Under the pieces are notes generated by a model, which did no database searches, was not told the origin of the DNA, and saw only the letters and a list, made by a program, of their open reading frames with translations. Shown here piece by piece: positions 55,053 to 64,000 of a DNA stretch of 64,000 bases; within the stretch, counting starts at the first letter, position 1; every line of letters starts with the position of its first letter. The translations under genes were made by a program, and so were the position numbers. Origin of the DNA: Palsa-504 sp963808315 (GTDB lineage: Bacteria; Actinomycetota; Actinomycetes; Streptosporangiales; Streptosporangiaceae); contig CAWEFK010000004.1 in NCBI GenBank assembly GCA_963808315.1, forward strand, positions 62,001 through 126,000, read 5' to 3'.

Positions 55053-55763
55053 CCGAATCACTGCCCTTCGAACTACTAGCACGATATTCACGTCATATCG
55101 CGTATTGCCCGCAGCGTACCACGGCATCCGACCGGCTCGCCTGGAGCGCCCGCAACTGGGACGCGTCGGGGATTGGGTGGTGGTTTGCGGTTGCGGCGTG
55201 TCAAGGGGGTGTGCTGCTGCGGTTTCTGAGATGCCGTGGCAGTGCTGGCGGCGAGGTTCGCGGTGGCGCGGCCGGCCGCGGGTGCGCGACTGTGAGGTGA
55301 TGTCCCACCCGGCACGTAGTCAGTGAATGCGGCTCTGTACCGCAAAGAACCGGTACGGTGCCGCATCGCCCCGAAACCGCCGCTGCACGCGGGTGACGGG
55401 AAACGGGTGCTGTGACGTGAGGGGCCGGTCAGCGCATCCCGGCGGAGCAGGGCGGTCCGGTCCCCCGGGCTCGCGCGGCCCCGGCCAGGTGGTGCGCGGC
55501 GAACCAGCCACTGATGTTCTCCGCGTCGCGGGTGAGGAAGAACGCGCCCCGCGAGTTCGCGATCACGACCGGCCCGGGACAGGCGAGAACCCGCGACACG
55601 CCGCAGTTAATAACAGCCGCAGCCCTGGCCGCTCGGATTGGCCCGGAGACACCGAGCAATGATTTCCGGCGGAAACCGCGGTTTACCCGCTCGGCAGGCT
55701 TGGCCAGGCCTCGAGGCGGGAAATCTACTGACAAGGGTCGATTCCGGGCAAAGGCAGTAGAAG
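55053..55763. other. Intergenic region, no gene supported
   Basis: About 710 bp. Reading frames on both strands are Arg/Gly/Pro-rich without family similarity. The region must include the promoter of the downstream protease gene; I see no clear dyad. Confidence 0.45.
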
Positions 55764-57154
55764 ATGCACGAGGACGACAGCGCGAATGGGGGGCCTGCCC
55801 CGGCTTGGGTCAGGTCTGAAAGTGAGTCGCTGCCGCCCCATGATTATTCGCCGGTGCCCGGACCAGAGCCGGTGCCGGCGGGGGCGTCTGGGCCGGCGGG
55901 GCGTCTGGGCCGGCGGGGGCGGCGACGGGGTGGAGACCGTTCCGCGTGGCTGGGCCGCGCTGGGGCCACGGGTTGCTCGTTTACCTGGTGATAACGGTCC
56001 TGGCGGCGGCCGCAGGCGTCGGCACCACGCTCGCGGTCCGTCACTCCGGATCTGCCGACGGCGGCACGGTCTGGCGGCCTGACGCCGCCGCGGCGAGCGC
56101 GTTGGCGGCGATGAACGACGAGCATGTCTACAACGCGGTGGCACCGGGCATTGTCGACGTCGACGCCAGCCTGCCGTACCTCGACGAAACGGCGGAGGGT
56201 ACCGGCTTTGTGATCAACGCGACCGCCGGACTGGTGCTGACCAACAACCACGTCATCGACGGCGCCACCAGCGTGACGGTCACGCCGGTGGCGTCGGGCC
56301 GTCGCTACCAGGCGAAGGTTCTCGGCTACGACCAGTCTGACGATGTGGCCCTGCTTCAGCTTCCGGACGCGACCGGGCTCAAGGCGGTCATGATCGGCGA
56401 CTCGTCGCAGGTGATCGTCGGCACCCCCGTCCTGGCCATCGGCAACGAGGGCGGACAGGGCGGCTCCCCGACGGTCGCACCGGGCGTGATCAGCAGCCTG
56501 AACCGGACGATCAAGGCCAGCGACCAGACGGCGGGGCTGATCGAGACCCTGTACGGCATGCTGCAGACCAACGCCGACGTCCGGCCGGGCGACTCCGGCG
56601 GTCCGCTGGCCAACGCCGCCGGCCAGGTGATAGGGATCGACACCGCCGCCGGGGGGAGCACCGTCTACTCGGGCTACGCCATCCCGATCCGGCAGGCCTT
56701 GTCGATCGCCAACCGGATCGCCGCCGGGCGCGGGAGCGCGACCATCCAGATCGGGCTGCCCGGCTTTCTCGGCGCGCTCGTCCCGGATAGCAGCAGCGCC
56801 AACCCGCAGCTGCAGGCGAGCCAGGAGAAACGGCAGGCCGGCCACGTGAGCAGCAGTCGCAGCGGCTGTATCACCGGCACTACGACCACGGTCCCTGACC
56901 AGATCGCCCCGGCGCGGTCCGGCGCGCTGGTCGACGGAGTTCTGTGCGGGAGCGTGGCGGCGTCGGCCGGCCTGTTCGCCGGAGACGTCATCACCTCGAT
57001 CGGCGGCCGGGCCGTCGCCACCCCCGGGTCGCTGACCGCGCTTCTCAAGCGTTACCGGCCTGGTCAGGCCGTCTCGCTCGCCTGGGTCAGCCCCGGCGGC
57101 GGTCTGCATACCGCCCTGATGACGCTCGGCACCGGCCGGCCCAATAGGTCCTGA
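55764..57154 (+). CDS. HtrA/DegP-type S1C serine protease with PDZ, one apparent indel
   Basis: Cytoplasmic Pro/Gly-rich tail starting MHEDDSANGGPAPAW, a frame break in a G-rich stretch near 55900-55930, then membrane helix (LLVYLVITVLAAAAGVGTTL). The trypsin fold has His in LTNNHVIDGA, Asp in DDVALLQL and Ser in RPGDSGGPLAN; the PDZ domain contains GVLCGSVAASAGLFAGDVIT. It acts outside the membrane in protein quality control or signalling. A close paralogue follows. Confidence 0.9.
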
Positions 57155-57272
57155 AGGCGGCATACCGTGCGGATCCCCGGGCAGCGTGGGCAGCGAGGCG
57201 ATGAGGCCATAGACGGTATCGAGGCGGCACAACCCATCGGCACGTACTCTAGTCTGGTCGAGGGCGAGGAAA

Positions 57273-59069
57273 ATGCGAGAGAACGACAGCGACAGCGGCG
57301 ATGGCTGGCAGCAGCAGCCCGAGTACGTCAACCCGTGGGCGCCACGCGAGGAAGATGACGCCCCCCGGGCCTGGGGACCAGCGGCGAACGCGGCTCCCCC
57401 ACCGGAGAACGAGGCTCAGGACACCATCGCTTTCGGCCGGCCGCCCAGCCAGGAGCACGGCTACAGCCAGGAAACCTACGGCCAGCCCAGCTACGGGAGC
57501 CCGCCCAGCTTCCGGGCCGACCACTTACGGACAGTCCGGTTACGACCAGCCCGGCTACGGACAAGCCAGTCACGACCAGCCCGGCTACGGACAAGCCGGC
57601 TACGGACAGCCCGGCTACGGACAGCCCGGCTACGGACAGCCCGGCTACGGAGACCAGCCCGGCTACGGCCAGCCGGTTACGACCAGCCGGGTTACGACCA
57701 GCCGGGCTACGGACAGCCGGCGGGCTACGGGGCGGCGGGCTACGGGGCGGCGGGCGGGCGCGGGGATGACGGTGGCTCTGGCGGTGGCTCCGGTTGGGGG
57801 ATGCCGAGTCCTCCCCCGCCACAGCGCAACCGGCGCCGGCATCTCAGCGTCTACCTCGCCGTCGCCGTGCTCGCGGCAAGCGTCGGCGCCGGGTTGACCG
57901 TCTCGCTCGACAACAACCAGAGCACGGCCGCCTCGTCGTCCGGCGTCTCCTCCGGCGACGTGCCCGGACCGAACGACAACGCGCCGGGCAGCGGATCGTC
58001 CTCGGCGGCCAACTGGACCGCCGTACAGAAGAAGGTCATGCCCGGCCTGGTCGACATCACCTCCACCCTCAAGTACAACAGCGAGACGGCCGAAGGCACC
58101 GGCATGATCGTGTCGGCTACCGGCCTGGTCCTGACCAACAATCACGTCATCGACCAGGCCACCGCCGTGAACGCCGCGCTGGTGTCCAACACGGGGCATA
58201 AGTACCGGGTCCGGGTGATCGGCTACGACGACACCCACGACGTGGCCCTGCTTCAGCTCGTCGGCGCCTCCGGCCTGAGCCCGCTGCGCTTCGGTAACTC
58301 CGCGCAGGTCAGCCTGGGTACTCCGGTGCTGGCCCTCGGCAATGCCGAGGGGCGAGGCGGGGTAACGCCGGCCCAGGGCATCATCAACGCGCTCAACCGC
58401 TCAATCCAGGCGAGCGACCAGGGAGCGAACAGCACCGAGAACCTGAACCACATGCTGCAGACCAGCGCCCAGATCCAGCAGGGCGATTCCGGCGGCGCGC
58501 TGGTCAACGACGCGGGCCAGGCCATCGGGATGATCACTGCCGCGAATACCTCGGGGGCCGGCCAGCCCGGGTCCTCCGGCACCCTCGGCTACGCTATCCC
58601 GATCAACTCGGCCCTGGCGATCGCCAGGGAGATCGCCGAGGGCAAGAGCAGCTCTACGGTCTACATCGGGCTGCCCGGTTTCCTCGGCGTGGAAGTCGCG
58701 CAGAGCGCGAGCTCGAATCCGCAGCAGCAGGCCGCCGACGAGGAGCAGACGGGCAGCGGCGGCCCGGGCGGCGGCCCGTCGGGCTGCCAGGCTAATAACG
58801 GCCAGGTCAGTGTGCCGGTTACCATCGCGCCGGCCAGAAGTGGCGCGCTGATCCTGGGCGTGCTGTGCGGCACGGCGGCCAGCACCAGGGGGCTGGCCTC
58901 CGGAGACGTGATTACCTCCGTCGACGGCCAGACCGTCACCACGCCTGGTTCGCTGACCGGGATCACCGCCAAGTACCACGCCGGAGCGGTCGTCTCGGTC
59001 ACCTGGATCGGAGTGCGCGGGAACAAGCACACCGTCTCGATGAAGCTAGGCGCCGGCCCGGCGAGATAA
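57273..59069 (+). CDS. HtrA/DegP-type S1C serine protease with GYGQP repeat tail
   Basis: A 598-residue paralogue. The triad lies in LTNNHVIDQA (His), HDVALLQL (Asp) and IQQGDSGGALVN (Ser); the PDZ domain has GVLCGTAASTRGLASGDVIT. The cytoplasmic N-terminus should be Tyr/Gly/Gln/Pro repeats. In the continuous frame, bases about 57525-57675 give Arg/Leu-rich sequence, while the next frame gives GYGQPGYGQPGYG. Two compensating indels (near 57520 and 57675) are likely. The two proteases may form mixed trimers. Confidence 0.88.
   Translation: MRENDSDSGDGWQQQPEYVNPWAPREEDDAPRAWGPAANAAPPPENEAQDTIAFGRPPSQEHGYSQETYGQPSYGSPPSFRADHLRTVRLRPARLRTSQSRPARLRTSRLRTARLRTARLRTARLRRPARLRPAGYDQPGYDQPGYGQPAGYGAAGYGAAGGRGDDGGSGGGSGWGMPSPPPPQRNRRRHLSVYLAVAVLAASVGAGLTVSLDNNQSTAASSSGVSSGDVPGPNDNAPGSGSSSAANWTAVQKKVMPGLVDITSTLKYNSETAEGTGMIVSATGLVLTNNHVIDQATAVNAALVSNTGHKYRVRVIGYDDTHDVALLQLVGASGLSPLRFGNSAQVSLGTPVLALGNAEGRGGVTPAQGIINALNRSIQASDQGANSTENLNHMLQTSAQIQQGDSGGALVNDAGQAIGMITAANTSGAGQPGSSGTLGYAIPINSALAIAREIAEGKSSSTVYIGLPGFLGVEVAQSASSNPQQQAADEEQTGSGGPGGGPSGCQANNGQVSVPVTIAPARSGALILGVLCGTAASTRGLASGDVITSVDGQTVTTPGSLTGITAKYHAGAVVSVTWIGVRGNKHTVSMKLGAGPAR
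57530..57745 (+). repeat. GYGQP-coding tandem repeats
   Basis: Units of ggctacggacagccc repeat with variants for about 215 bp, encoding a Tyr/Gly/Gln/Pro-rich low-complexity tail in the protease. The frame changes inside it. Confidence 0.9.
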
Positions 59070-59071
59070 TT

Positions 59072-59118
59072 CTGGGGGGACGATCCCCAGCCCCCCCTGC
59101 TCACGGGGGCGCCCCCGT
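59072..59118. terminator. Hairpins between convergent htrA-like gene and dapE
   Basis: CTGGGG-(7)-CCCCAG at 59072-59090 and the perfect palindrome ACGGGGGCGCCCCCGT at 59103-59118 form two GC-rich hairpins, probably a bidirectional terminator. The G/C runs are error-prone. Confidence 0.7.
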
Positions 59119-59144
59119 ACCCCCCGGCCCCCCGGGCCCCCCGC

Positions 59145-60205
59145 TCACGGGGGGGCTGCCCGAAGCCAGGCGCGGAGGCGGGACTCGCAGGCGGCGATGT
59201 TCTCGACCGGCACGTACTCTCCGGGGGTGTGCGCGATCTCGGAGATGCCTGGGCCGTAGTTCACCGCCGGGATGCCGAGCGCGGCGAACCGGGCCACGTC
59301 GGTCCAGCCGAGCTTGGGCCGCGGCGTCCCGCCGACCGCGGCGACGAACGCGGCCGCGGCCGGATGGTCCAGTCCCGGCCGGGCCCCCTCGGCGACGTCG
59401 AGCACCCGAACGTCCCAGGCGGAGAACAGCGACCGGACGAACTCCGCCGCTTGCTCGCCGTCGCGGTCGGGCGCGAACCGGTGGTTGACGGTGACCACGC
59501 ACTCGTCCGGGACGACGTTCCCGGCGACACCGCCGCGGATGGCGACGGCGTTGAGCCCCTCGTGGTAGCGCAACCCGTCGACGTCGGGCTGCCGCGGCGT
59601 GTACCCGCGCAGCACGTCGAGGATGGGCCGGCCTGGTGGATGGCGTTGCGTCCCATCCAGGACCGGGCGGTATGAGCTCGCTGCCCGGTCACGATGACCT
59701 CGGCCCGCAGCGTCCCCTGGCAGCCGCCCTCGATTTCCGCCGAACTCGGCTCCATCAGCACCGCGAAGTCACCGGCGAGCAGCTCGGGGCTGTGCCGGCT
59801 CAGCCGCAGCAGCCCGTTGCGTTCGACTCCGACCTCCTCGCAGTCGTAGAACACGTAGGTCACGTCCCGGGCGGGTGAGGGAACCCCGGCGGCCAGCCTG
59901 AGCTGCACCGCCACCCCGGACTTCATGTCGGTGGTGCCGCAGCCGTAGAGCCGGGAACCGTTCGTCCGAGAAGGCAGGTTGCCGGCTATCGGCACGGTGT
60001 CCAGGTGCCCGGCCAGCACCACCCGCTCGGCCCGGCCGAGCATGGTGCGGGCCACGATCGCGTGTCCGTCCCGGTGCACGGTCAGGTGCGGCCGCGACCG
60101 CAGCGCTGCTTCTATGGCGTCGGCGAGCGGTCCCTCCTCGCCGCTCACCGACGGGATGTCCACCAGTTCCGCGGTCAGGGCCGCGCCGTCGAGGTCGAGA
60201 TTCAC
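59145..60205 (-). CDS. dapE: Succinyl-diaminopimelate desuccinylase, one apparent indel
   Basis: An M20-family zinc enzyme making LL-diaminopimelate for lysine and peptidoglycan. Motifs: VVLAGHLDTVP (first metal His/Asp), YGCGTTDMKSG, YDCEEVGVERNG (catalytic Glu/metal) and HTPGEYVPVENI (last metal His). The frame breaks near 59630 in the dimerisation domain, after AIHQAG, and resumes with ILDVLRGYTPRQPDVDG. Joined length is about 353 residues, normal. Because dapE should be essential, the break is probably a sequence indel. GTG start, 24 bases after the LysR gene. Confidence 0.9.
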
Positions 60206-60229
60206 CCGGTCAGCTTAGGCGGCCCGCGG

Positions 60230-61156
60230 TCAGGCGGCGGCCATCGCCTTGGCCGCGGCCCGCAGCGCGGACACGATCACCGCCACCGACGGCCGCCGGA
60301 CGCTCGCGGTCCTGGCCACGGCGTGCACGTCCCTGGCCAGGTCCAGGCCGTGCGGCAGGTTCCGTACCGCCACCCGGCGCCCCGCGGCGGTGACGGCCAG
60401 CCGGGGCAAGATGGCGATGCCGATGCCCCGCGCCACCAGGCTCACGATCGTGGACATGCCCTCGAACTCCGAGAGCACAGGCGGCGTTACCCCCACCGCG
60501 GCAAGCAGCCGGTCGACGGCCTGCCGGGACGGCTCCCCGGCCGGCGCGGCCAGCCAGGGCTCTTTCCGCAACGATCGCAGGTCGACCGCCTGGCCGGGAT
60601 CGGCCGCCGGATGATGCCGCGGCACCACCAGCACCAGCTGATCCCTGATCAGGTGGTAGCTGGACAAAATGGACCCGCCGGTCTCGATCTCCTCGGCCAG
60701 GCGAGCGCCCCAGTCGTCCACGATGGCCACGTCCACGTCGCCGGACCTGACCTGGCGCAGCCCCTCTCGAGCCTGCGTCTGGCGCAGCACCAGGGTCAGC
60801 TGCGGGTGCGTGCGCAGGCTGCGGGCCAGGGCTGGCGCGAACGCGACGGCCGCGGAGGGGAAGGCGGTGGCCACCACCCGGCCGGCCGGCTCGCTGGCCC
60901 GGGCCGACAGGTCGGTCTCCGCCTCTTCGACCATGGCCAGGATCCGCTCCGCGTGGCCGGCCAGGCGGCGGCCCGCGTCGGTCAGCTCGGCCCGGCGCGC
61001 GGACCGGTCGAGCAGGGCCGTGCCCGCCTCTCGCTCGAGCGCGGCCAGTTGCTGCGACACGGCGGACGGCGTGTACCCGAGGACGGAGGCCGTCCGGGCG
61101 ATGCTGCCACGGGCCGCGAACTCCCGGAGGAGGCGAAGCCTGTGCAGATCGAGCAT
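60230..61156 (-). CDS. LysR-family transcriptional regulator
   Basis: A 308-residue regulator: winged helix LHRLRLLREFAARGSIARTA / GYTPSAVSQQLAALEREAGT, then a periplasmic-binding-like effector domain (AVAFAPALARSLRTHPQLTL, VDVAIVDDWG, VSLVARGIGIAILPRLA). Divergent from an aminotransferase gene 135 bases away, the usual LysR-target layout. An inverted repeat covers its own start codon, so autoregulation is likely. Confidence 0.95.
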   Translation of the reverse strand: MLDLHRLRLLREFAARGSIARTASVLGYTPSAVSQQLAALEREAGTALLDRSARRAELTDAGRRLAGHAERILAMVEEAETDLSARASEPAGRVVATAFPSAAVAFAPALARSLRTHPQLTLVLRQTQAREGLRQVRSGDVDVAIVDDWGARLAEEIETGGSILSSYHLIRDQLVLVVPRHHPAADPGQAVDLRSLRKEPWLAAPAGEPSRQAVDRLLAAVGVTPPVLSEFEGMSTIVSLVARGIGIAILPRLAVTAAGRRVAVRNLPHGLDLARDVHAVARTASVRRPSVAVIVSALRAAAKAMAAA

Positions 61157-61202
61157 AAGCGCACCTTACTCTCAGCCACAGAGATCAGCGTTTGCGCTTA
61201 TG
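61154..61202. promoter_or_regulatory. LysR-type operator: 10-bp inverted repeat
   Basis: CATAAGCGCA (61154-61163) and TGCGCTTATG (61193-61202) form a perfect inverted repeat with 29-bp spacer in the lysR/aminotransferase divergent region; the left arm contains the lysR ATG. The inner AGCG-TTTG-CGCT (61187-61198) adds a small dyad. Such spacing fits a LysR tetramer site. Confidence 0.65.
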
Positions 61203-61291
61203 GTATATCCCGGCGACACTTGGACAGGTGCACAGCGTTGTCACAGCAAGTGAGCTTTTTTGCCCTGACTCGCCCATCCCGCAGCTAGGAA

Positions 61292-62620
61292 GTGCTAGCC
61301 CTCGTGGCTCTCACCGTCACGCCCTTCATACCCCTTCCGCCCTCTGACCCCGATTACCCCCGGCTTGGCCCCGTGACGGTCCCCGTCTCGGCCACGCTCG
61401 CCGCGAACGAAACCATGGACGCGCGGCGGCACCGCGGCGAACCCGTGCTGCCGATGGCGTTCGGCGAGGCGGGACTGCCCGCGCACCGGATGCTGCGCGG
61501 AGCGCTGGCCCGGGCCGCCGGGTACACCTCCTACGGCCCGGTGGCCGGTCACTCGGCGCTGCGCGAAGCGGCCGCCCTGTACTGGTCCAGGCGGGGCCTG
61601 CCCACCGACGCGGCTGCGGTGATCTGCGGCCCGGGCAGCAAGGCCTTGCTGTTCGGCCTGATGCTGGCCATCGGCGGCGACGTCGTGGTGACCCGGCCCA
61701 GCTGGGTCAGCTATGCCGCGCAGGTCCACCTGACCGGCCGGGTCGCGCACTTCGCACCCGGCGCGAGCGGCGTGCCCGACCCCAACCAGCTGGCCCGGAC
61801 GGTCATGTCCGCCCGGGCGGACGGCCGGGCGGTGCGCTCGGTCATCTTGACCCTGCCGGACAACCCGACCGGCACGCTGGCCTCCCCGGCGGCCGTACGC
61901 GCCGTATGCGCGGTCGCGCGGGCCCACGATCTGATCATCATCGCGGACGAGATCTACCGCGATCTCGTCTACGACCAGCAGGCTCCGTTCGCGTCCCCTG
62001 CTTGTCTTGCTCCCGAACGGACCGTGGTGACCACGGGCCTGAGCAAGAGCCTTGCCCTGGGGGGCTGGCGGCTGGGCGTGGCCCGGCTGCCCGACGGCGG
62101 GCTCGGGCGCGAGCTGAAGTCCCGGCTGCTCGGGATCGGCAGCGAGATCTGGTCCGCTCCGGCCGGCCCGGTGCAGCAGGCCGCCGCGCTCGCCTTCACC
62201 GAACCGCCTGCACTGGTCGAGCGGGTCGGGCTCAGCCGCCGCCTGCATGCCTGCGTGGCCCGTGCGGTCGCGCTGCGGTTCGCCGCGGCGGGCGCGTCCG
62301 TCCCCGAGCCGCAGGCGGCGTTCTACCTGTACCCGGACTTCACGCCGCTGGCCGACGTGCTGCTGGCGCGGCACGACATCGCCAGCGACGAGCAGCTGGC
62401 CGCGGTCCTGCTGCACCGGTACGGTGTCGGGGTGCTACCCGGCTCCGCGTTCGGCGACCACGGCTGGCGGCTGCGGTTGCGGGTGGCGACGGCGATGCTC
62501 TACGGGGATACCGACGCGCAGCGCACCGCCGCGCTGAACTCATCCGACCCGTGCTCGCTGCCCTGGATCGCCGCGTCCCTGGCCCGGCTAGAAGAGGTCC
62601 TGGCTGACCTCACCCGCTAG
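61292..62620 (+). CDS. PLP-dependent class I/II aminotransferase
   Basis: A fold-type I aminotransferase of about 440 residues. Features: YGPVAGHSALREAAALYWSR, LTLPDNPTGTLASP (Asn and substrate loop), IIIADEIYRDLVYD (PLP-binding Asp) and VTTGLSKSLALGGWRLG with the Schiff-base Lys; WRLRLRVATAM near the end carries the carboxylate-binding Arg. Start GTG 61292 or 61304; AGGAAG at 61285-61290 lies near both. Controlled probably by the divergent LysR protein. Substrate not predictable. Confidence 0.92.
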   Translation: MLALVALTVTPFIPLPPSDPDYPRLGPVTVPVSATLAANETMDARRHRGEPVLPMAFGEAGLPAHRMLRGALARAAGYTSYGPVAGHSALREAAALYWSRRGLPTDAAAVICGPGSKALLFGLMLAIGGDVVVTRPSWVSYAAQVHLTGRVAHFAPGASGVPDPNQLARTVMSARADGRAVRSVILTLPDNPTGTLASPAAVRAVCAVARAHDLIIIADEIYRDLVYDQQAPFASPACLAPERTVVTTGLSKSLALGGWRLGVARLPDGGLGRELKSRLLGIGSEIWSAPAGPVQQAAALAFTEPPALVERVGLSRRLHACVARAVALRFAAAGASVPEPQAAFYLYPDFTPLADVLLARHDIASDEQLAAVLLHRYGVGVLPGSAFGDHGWRLRLRVATAMLYGDTDAQRTAALNSSDPCSLPWIAASLARLEEVLADLTR

Positions 62621-63448
62621 GGCCAGCAGGTCGGGACGTTTGGCCAGCAGGCCGTCGCCGCTTGAGGTGCCGTTCAGCCGCCTGCGGGCCCAGGGCATCG
62701 CGTACTCCCTGACCCAGTGGGCGTCGGCCCGGCGGGCGGCCAGCCACCGGGTTCGGGCCGCAGACCCCGAGGAGCCCGCAGAGCCCAGGGAGCCGGGGGC
62801 GTCCGGGTGCCCGTCGGGTCCGGGCGGCAGCGGCACCCGCCAGTCCTGCGTGACCGGAACGCCGAGCACCTCGCAGGTCCGCAGGGCTACCCGCCGGTGG
62901 CCGTCCGCGGTGAGGTGCAGCCGGTCCGGGCTCCAGGCCCGCGCGTCGTTCAGGGTCCGCATCGACCACAGGTCGACCAGGTCGCACCCGGAGGCGTCGG
63001 CGATGCCGCGCAGGTGCATGTTGTAGGCGGCGATCCGGCCGCGCAACAGCCGGATGACCGGGAACCTCCGCGGGTCGAAGCCGGTGAAGATCAGCACCCG
63101 GCAGCCCGCGGCCTGCAGCTTGGCCACCGCGGGTTCGAAGGCGGCGGCGAGCACGTCCACGTCGCCGCCGCTCAGGATGTCGTTGCCGCCGGCGGCCAGG
63201 CTCACCAGATCGGGCGCCAGCTCGACGGCCCGCGGCAACTGCTCGGTGATGACCTGGCCAAGCAGCTTGCCCCTGATGGCCAGGTTGGCGTACCGGAACC
63301 CGGCCTGCCGCTGCGCCAGTGCATCCGCCACCCGGTCGGCCCAGCCGCGGCAGCCGCCGTCCGGGCCCGGATCGTGCAGCCCCTCGGTGAAGCTGTCCCC
63401 GATCGCTACGAAGGTGCCGATACCGGGCGCTAGGTCACGTTCTGTCAT
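62588..63448 (-). CDS. SGNH/GDSL-family hydrolase
   Basis: A 286-residue esterase-type protein. Block I VAIGDSFTEGLHDPG (Ser), block II/III NLAIRGKLLG and SLAAGGNDIL, block V SPDRLHLTADGH (Asp and His). The extended C-terminus with a Gly/Ser/Pro linker and WVREYAMPWARRRL is typical of actinobacterial members. No signal peptide, so probably cytoplasmic. The 3' end overlaps the aminotransferase gene by 33 bases. ATG 63448; 63457 is also possible. Confidence 0.93.
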   Translation of the reverse strand: MTERDLAPGIGTFVAIGDSFTEGLHDPGPDGGCRGWADRVADALAQRQAGFRYANLAIRGKLLGQVITEQLPRAVELAPDLVSLAAGGNDILSGGDVDVLAAAFEPAVAKLQAAGCRVLIFTGFDPRRFPVIRLLRGRIAAYNMHLRGIADASGCDLVDLWSMRTLNDARAWSPDRLHLTADGHRRVALRTCEVLGVPVTQDWRVPLPPGPDGHPDAPGSLGSAGSSGSAARTRWLAARRADAHWVREYAMPWARRRLNGTSSGDGLLAKRPDLLALAGEVSQDLF

Positions 63449-63574
63449 TGGTCCCATGATGCCATCACCGGGCGGCGGCGATCGCAAGACCACGGTCCGT
63501 TAGGCCATATGGGTTTGACTTGGGAGACGGGGTGCGGGCTACGGCGGGGGGACGGAGCGGGCAGACTATGGGCC

Positions 63575-64000
63575 ATGTCCAGTCCCGTGCTCTACAGCGA
63601 ATCACCGACCCCGGCGTTTCTGTTCGACTTGGACGGGACGCTGATCGATAGCGTCTACCAGCACGTCATCGCCTGGCGCGCGGCCCTGTCCGACCTCGGC
63701 ATCGACTTGTCCGTCTGGCGTATCCACCGGCGGATCGGGATGAGCGGCGGGCTGTTCGTGTCCGCGCTGCTGCGGGAAACCGGCCTCTCGCTGTCGGCCG
63801 CCGACATCGAGAGCCTGCAGCAGGCCCACGCGGCGCAGTACCGTGCCCAGGTGGACTCGGTATCGGCGCTGCCCGGGGCCCGTGAACTCCTCGGCACGCT
63901 GACCGAGGCGGGCGTGCAGTGGGCCATCGCGACCAGCGGCTACGCGGTGACCGCGCGGCCCGCGCTGGCGCTGCTCGGGCTGCCTGAGGACACTCCGATG
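63575..64000 (+). CDS. HAD-superfamily phosphatase, 3' end outside window
   Basis: The open frame from ATG 63575 to the last base encodes MSSPVLYSESPTPAFLFDLD with HAD motif I (FDLDGTLIDS), a helical C1 cap and motif II (AIATSGYAVTARPAL). This resembles beta-phosphoglucomutase/Gph-like phosphatases. No stop is reached, which is why it is easy to miss. Divergent from the SGNH hydrolase with about 126 bp between. Confidence 0.9.
   Translation, partial: MSSPVLYSESPTPAFLFDLDGTLIDSVYQHVIAWRAALSDLGIDLSVWRIHRRIGMSGGLFVSALLRETGLSLSAADIESLQQAHAAQYRAQVDSVSALPGARELLGTLTEAGVQWAIATSGYAVTARPALALLGLPEDTPM

Noticed and set aside
55429..55734. Minus-strand ORF of 101 codons
   Set aside because: A stretch reading VVIANSRGAFFLTRD looked protein-like, but the rest is Arg/Gly-rich and no family could be named.

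Overview
This is a very GC-rich segment of an actinobacterial chromosome. GTG and TTG starts are frequent, stop/start overlaps such as GTGA and ATGA recur, and a Scr1-type XRE regulator sits with DUF397 partners. A decaprenyl-phosphate-arabinose gene pair and an actinobacterial-style cytochrome oxidase cluster are also present. Streptosporangiales or a nearby lineage is my best guess, by inference only. No tRNA, rRNA, CRISPR array, intact IS element or phage gene was recognised.

Layout. 0-2.5 kb: the end of a secreted YVTN beta-propeller/Ig-like protein and a secreted glycosidase-like protein. 2.7-8 kb: two PAS histidine kinases, the second broken by many frameshifts. 8-17 kb: a PIG-L deacetylase facing a minus-strand surface-polysaccharide operon (three GT4 glycosyltransferases, a flippase fused to a GT-C glycosyltransferase, and a phosphatase-fold protein whose catalytic Cys is replaced by Asp). 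17-20.3 kb: a GNAT acetyltransferase, a single-domain response regulator and a double-domain KaiC-like ATPase in one minus-strand run. 20.5-22.5 kb: argS and a VOC protein. 22.7-28 kb: an ABC ATPase, a decayed permease, a PadR regulator and an intact permease; the two permeases are an inverted duplication that carried a paired operator with it. 28-31.8 kb: gene debris (thiolase, DUF35, biotin carboxylase, LuxR and DUF7064-like fragments) around an XRE-DUF397-DUF397 module. 31.9-38.8 kb: an ABC/LolA-like operon, a Cof hydrolase, an ABC-2 permease and two DUF1707 proteins. 38.8-43.3 kb: a nucleotidyltransferase, a methyltransferase remnant, DprE2, a UbiA-type decaprenyl-phosphate phosphoribosyltransferase and a phosphodiester glycosidase. 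43.9-49.8 kb: a cytochrome c oxidase cluster (ctaB, small membrane protein, ctaE, ctaD, ctaC, cupredoxin-like protein). 50.4-53.7 kb: a divergent operon of response regulator, kinase, TlpA-like thioredoxin and a membrane protein. 53.9-64 kb: small membrane proteins, two HtrA-type proteases, dapE, a LysR regulator, an aminotransferase, an SGNH hydrolase and a HAD phosphatase cut by the window end.

Single-base frame breaks occur in many genes, including ctaD, ctaE and dapE, which should be essential or nearly so. The ctaD break lies in a G run. I read most of these as sequence or assembly indels and give coordinates for the whole gene. The exceptions, which look like real decay, are the 24 kb permease copy and the fragments at 28-29 kb, 31.5 kb, 35 kb and 39.7 kb: these have lost domains or end abruptly.

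How the genes may work together (inference): the PAS kinases, response regulator and KaiC-like ATPase flank the polysaccharide operon and could control it. The operon at 50.4-53.7 kb lies head-to-head with the oxidase genes and may sense redox or copper state and help mature the oxidase. PadR probably represses both copies of the permease promoter.
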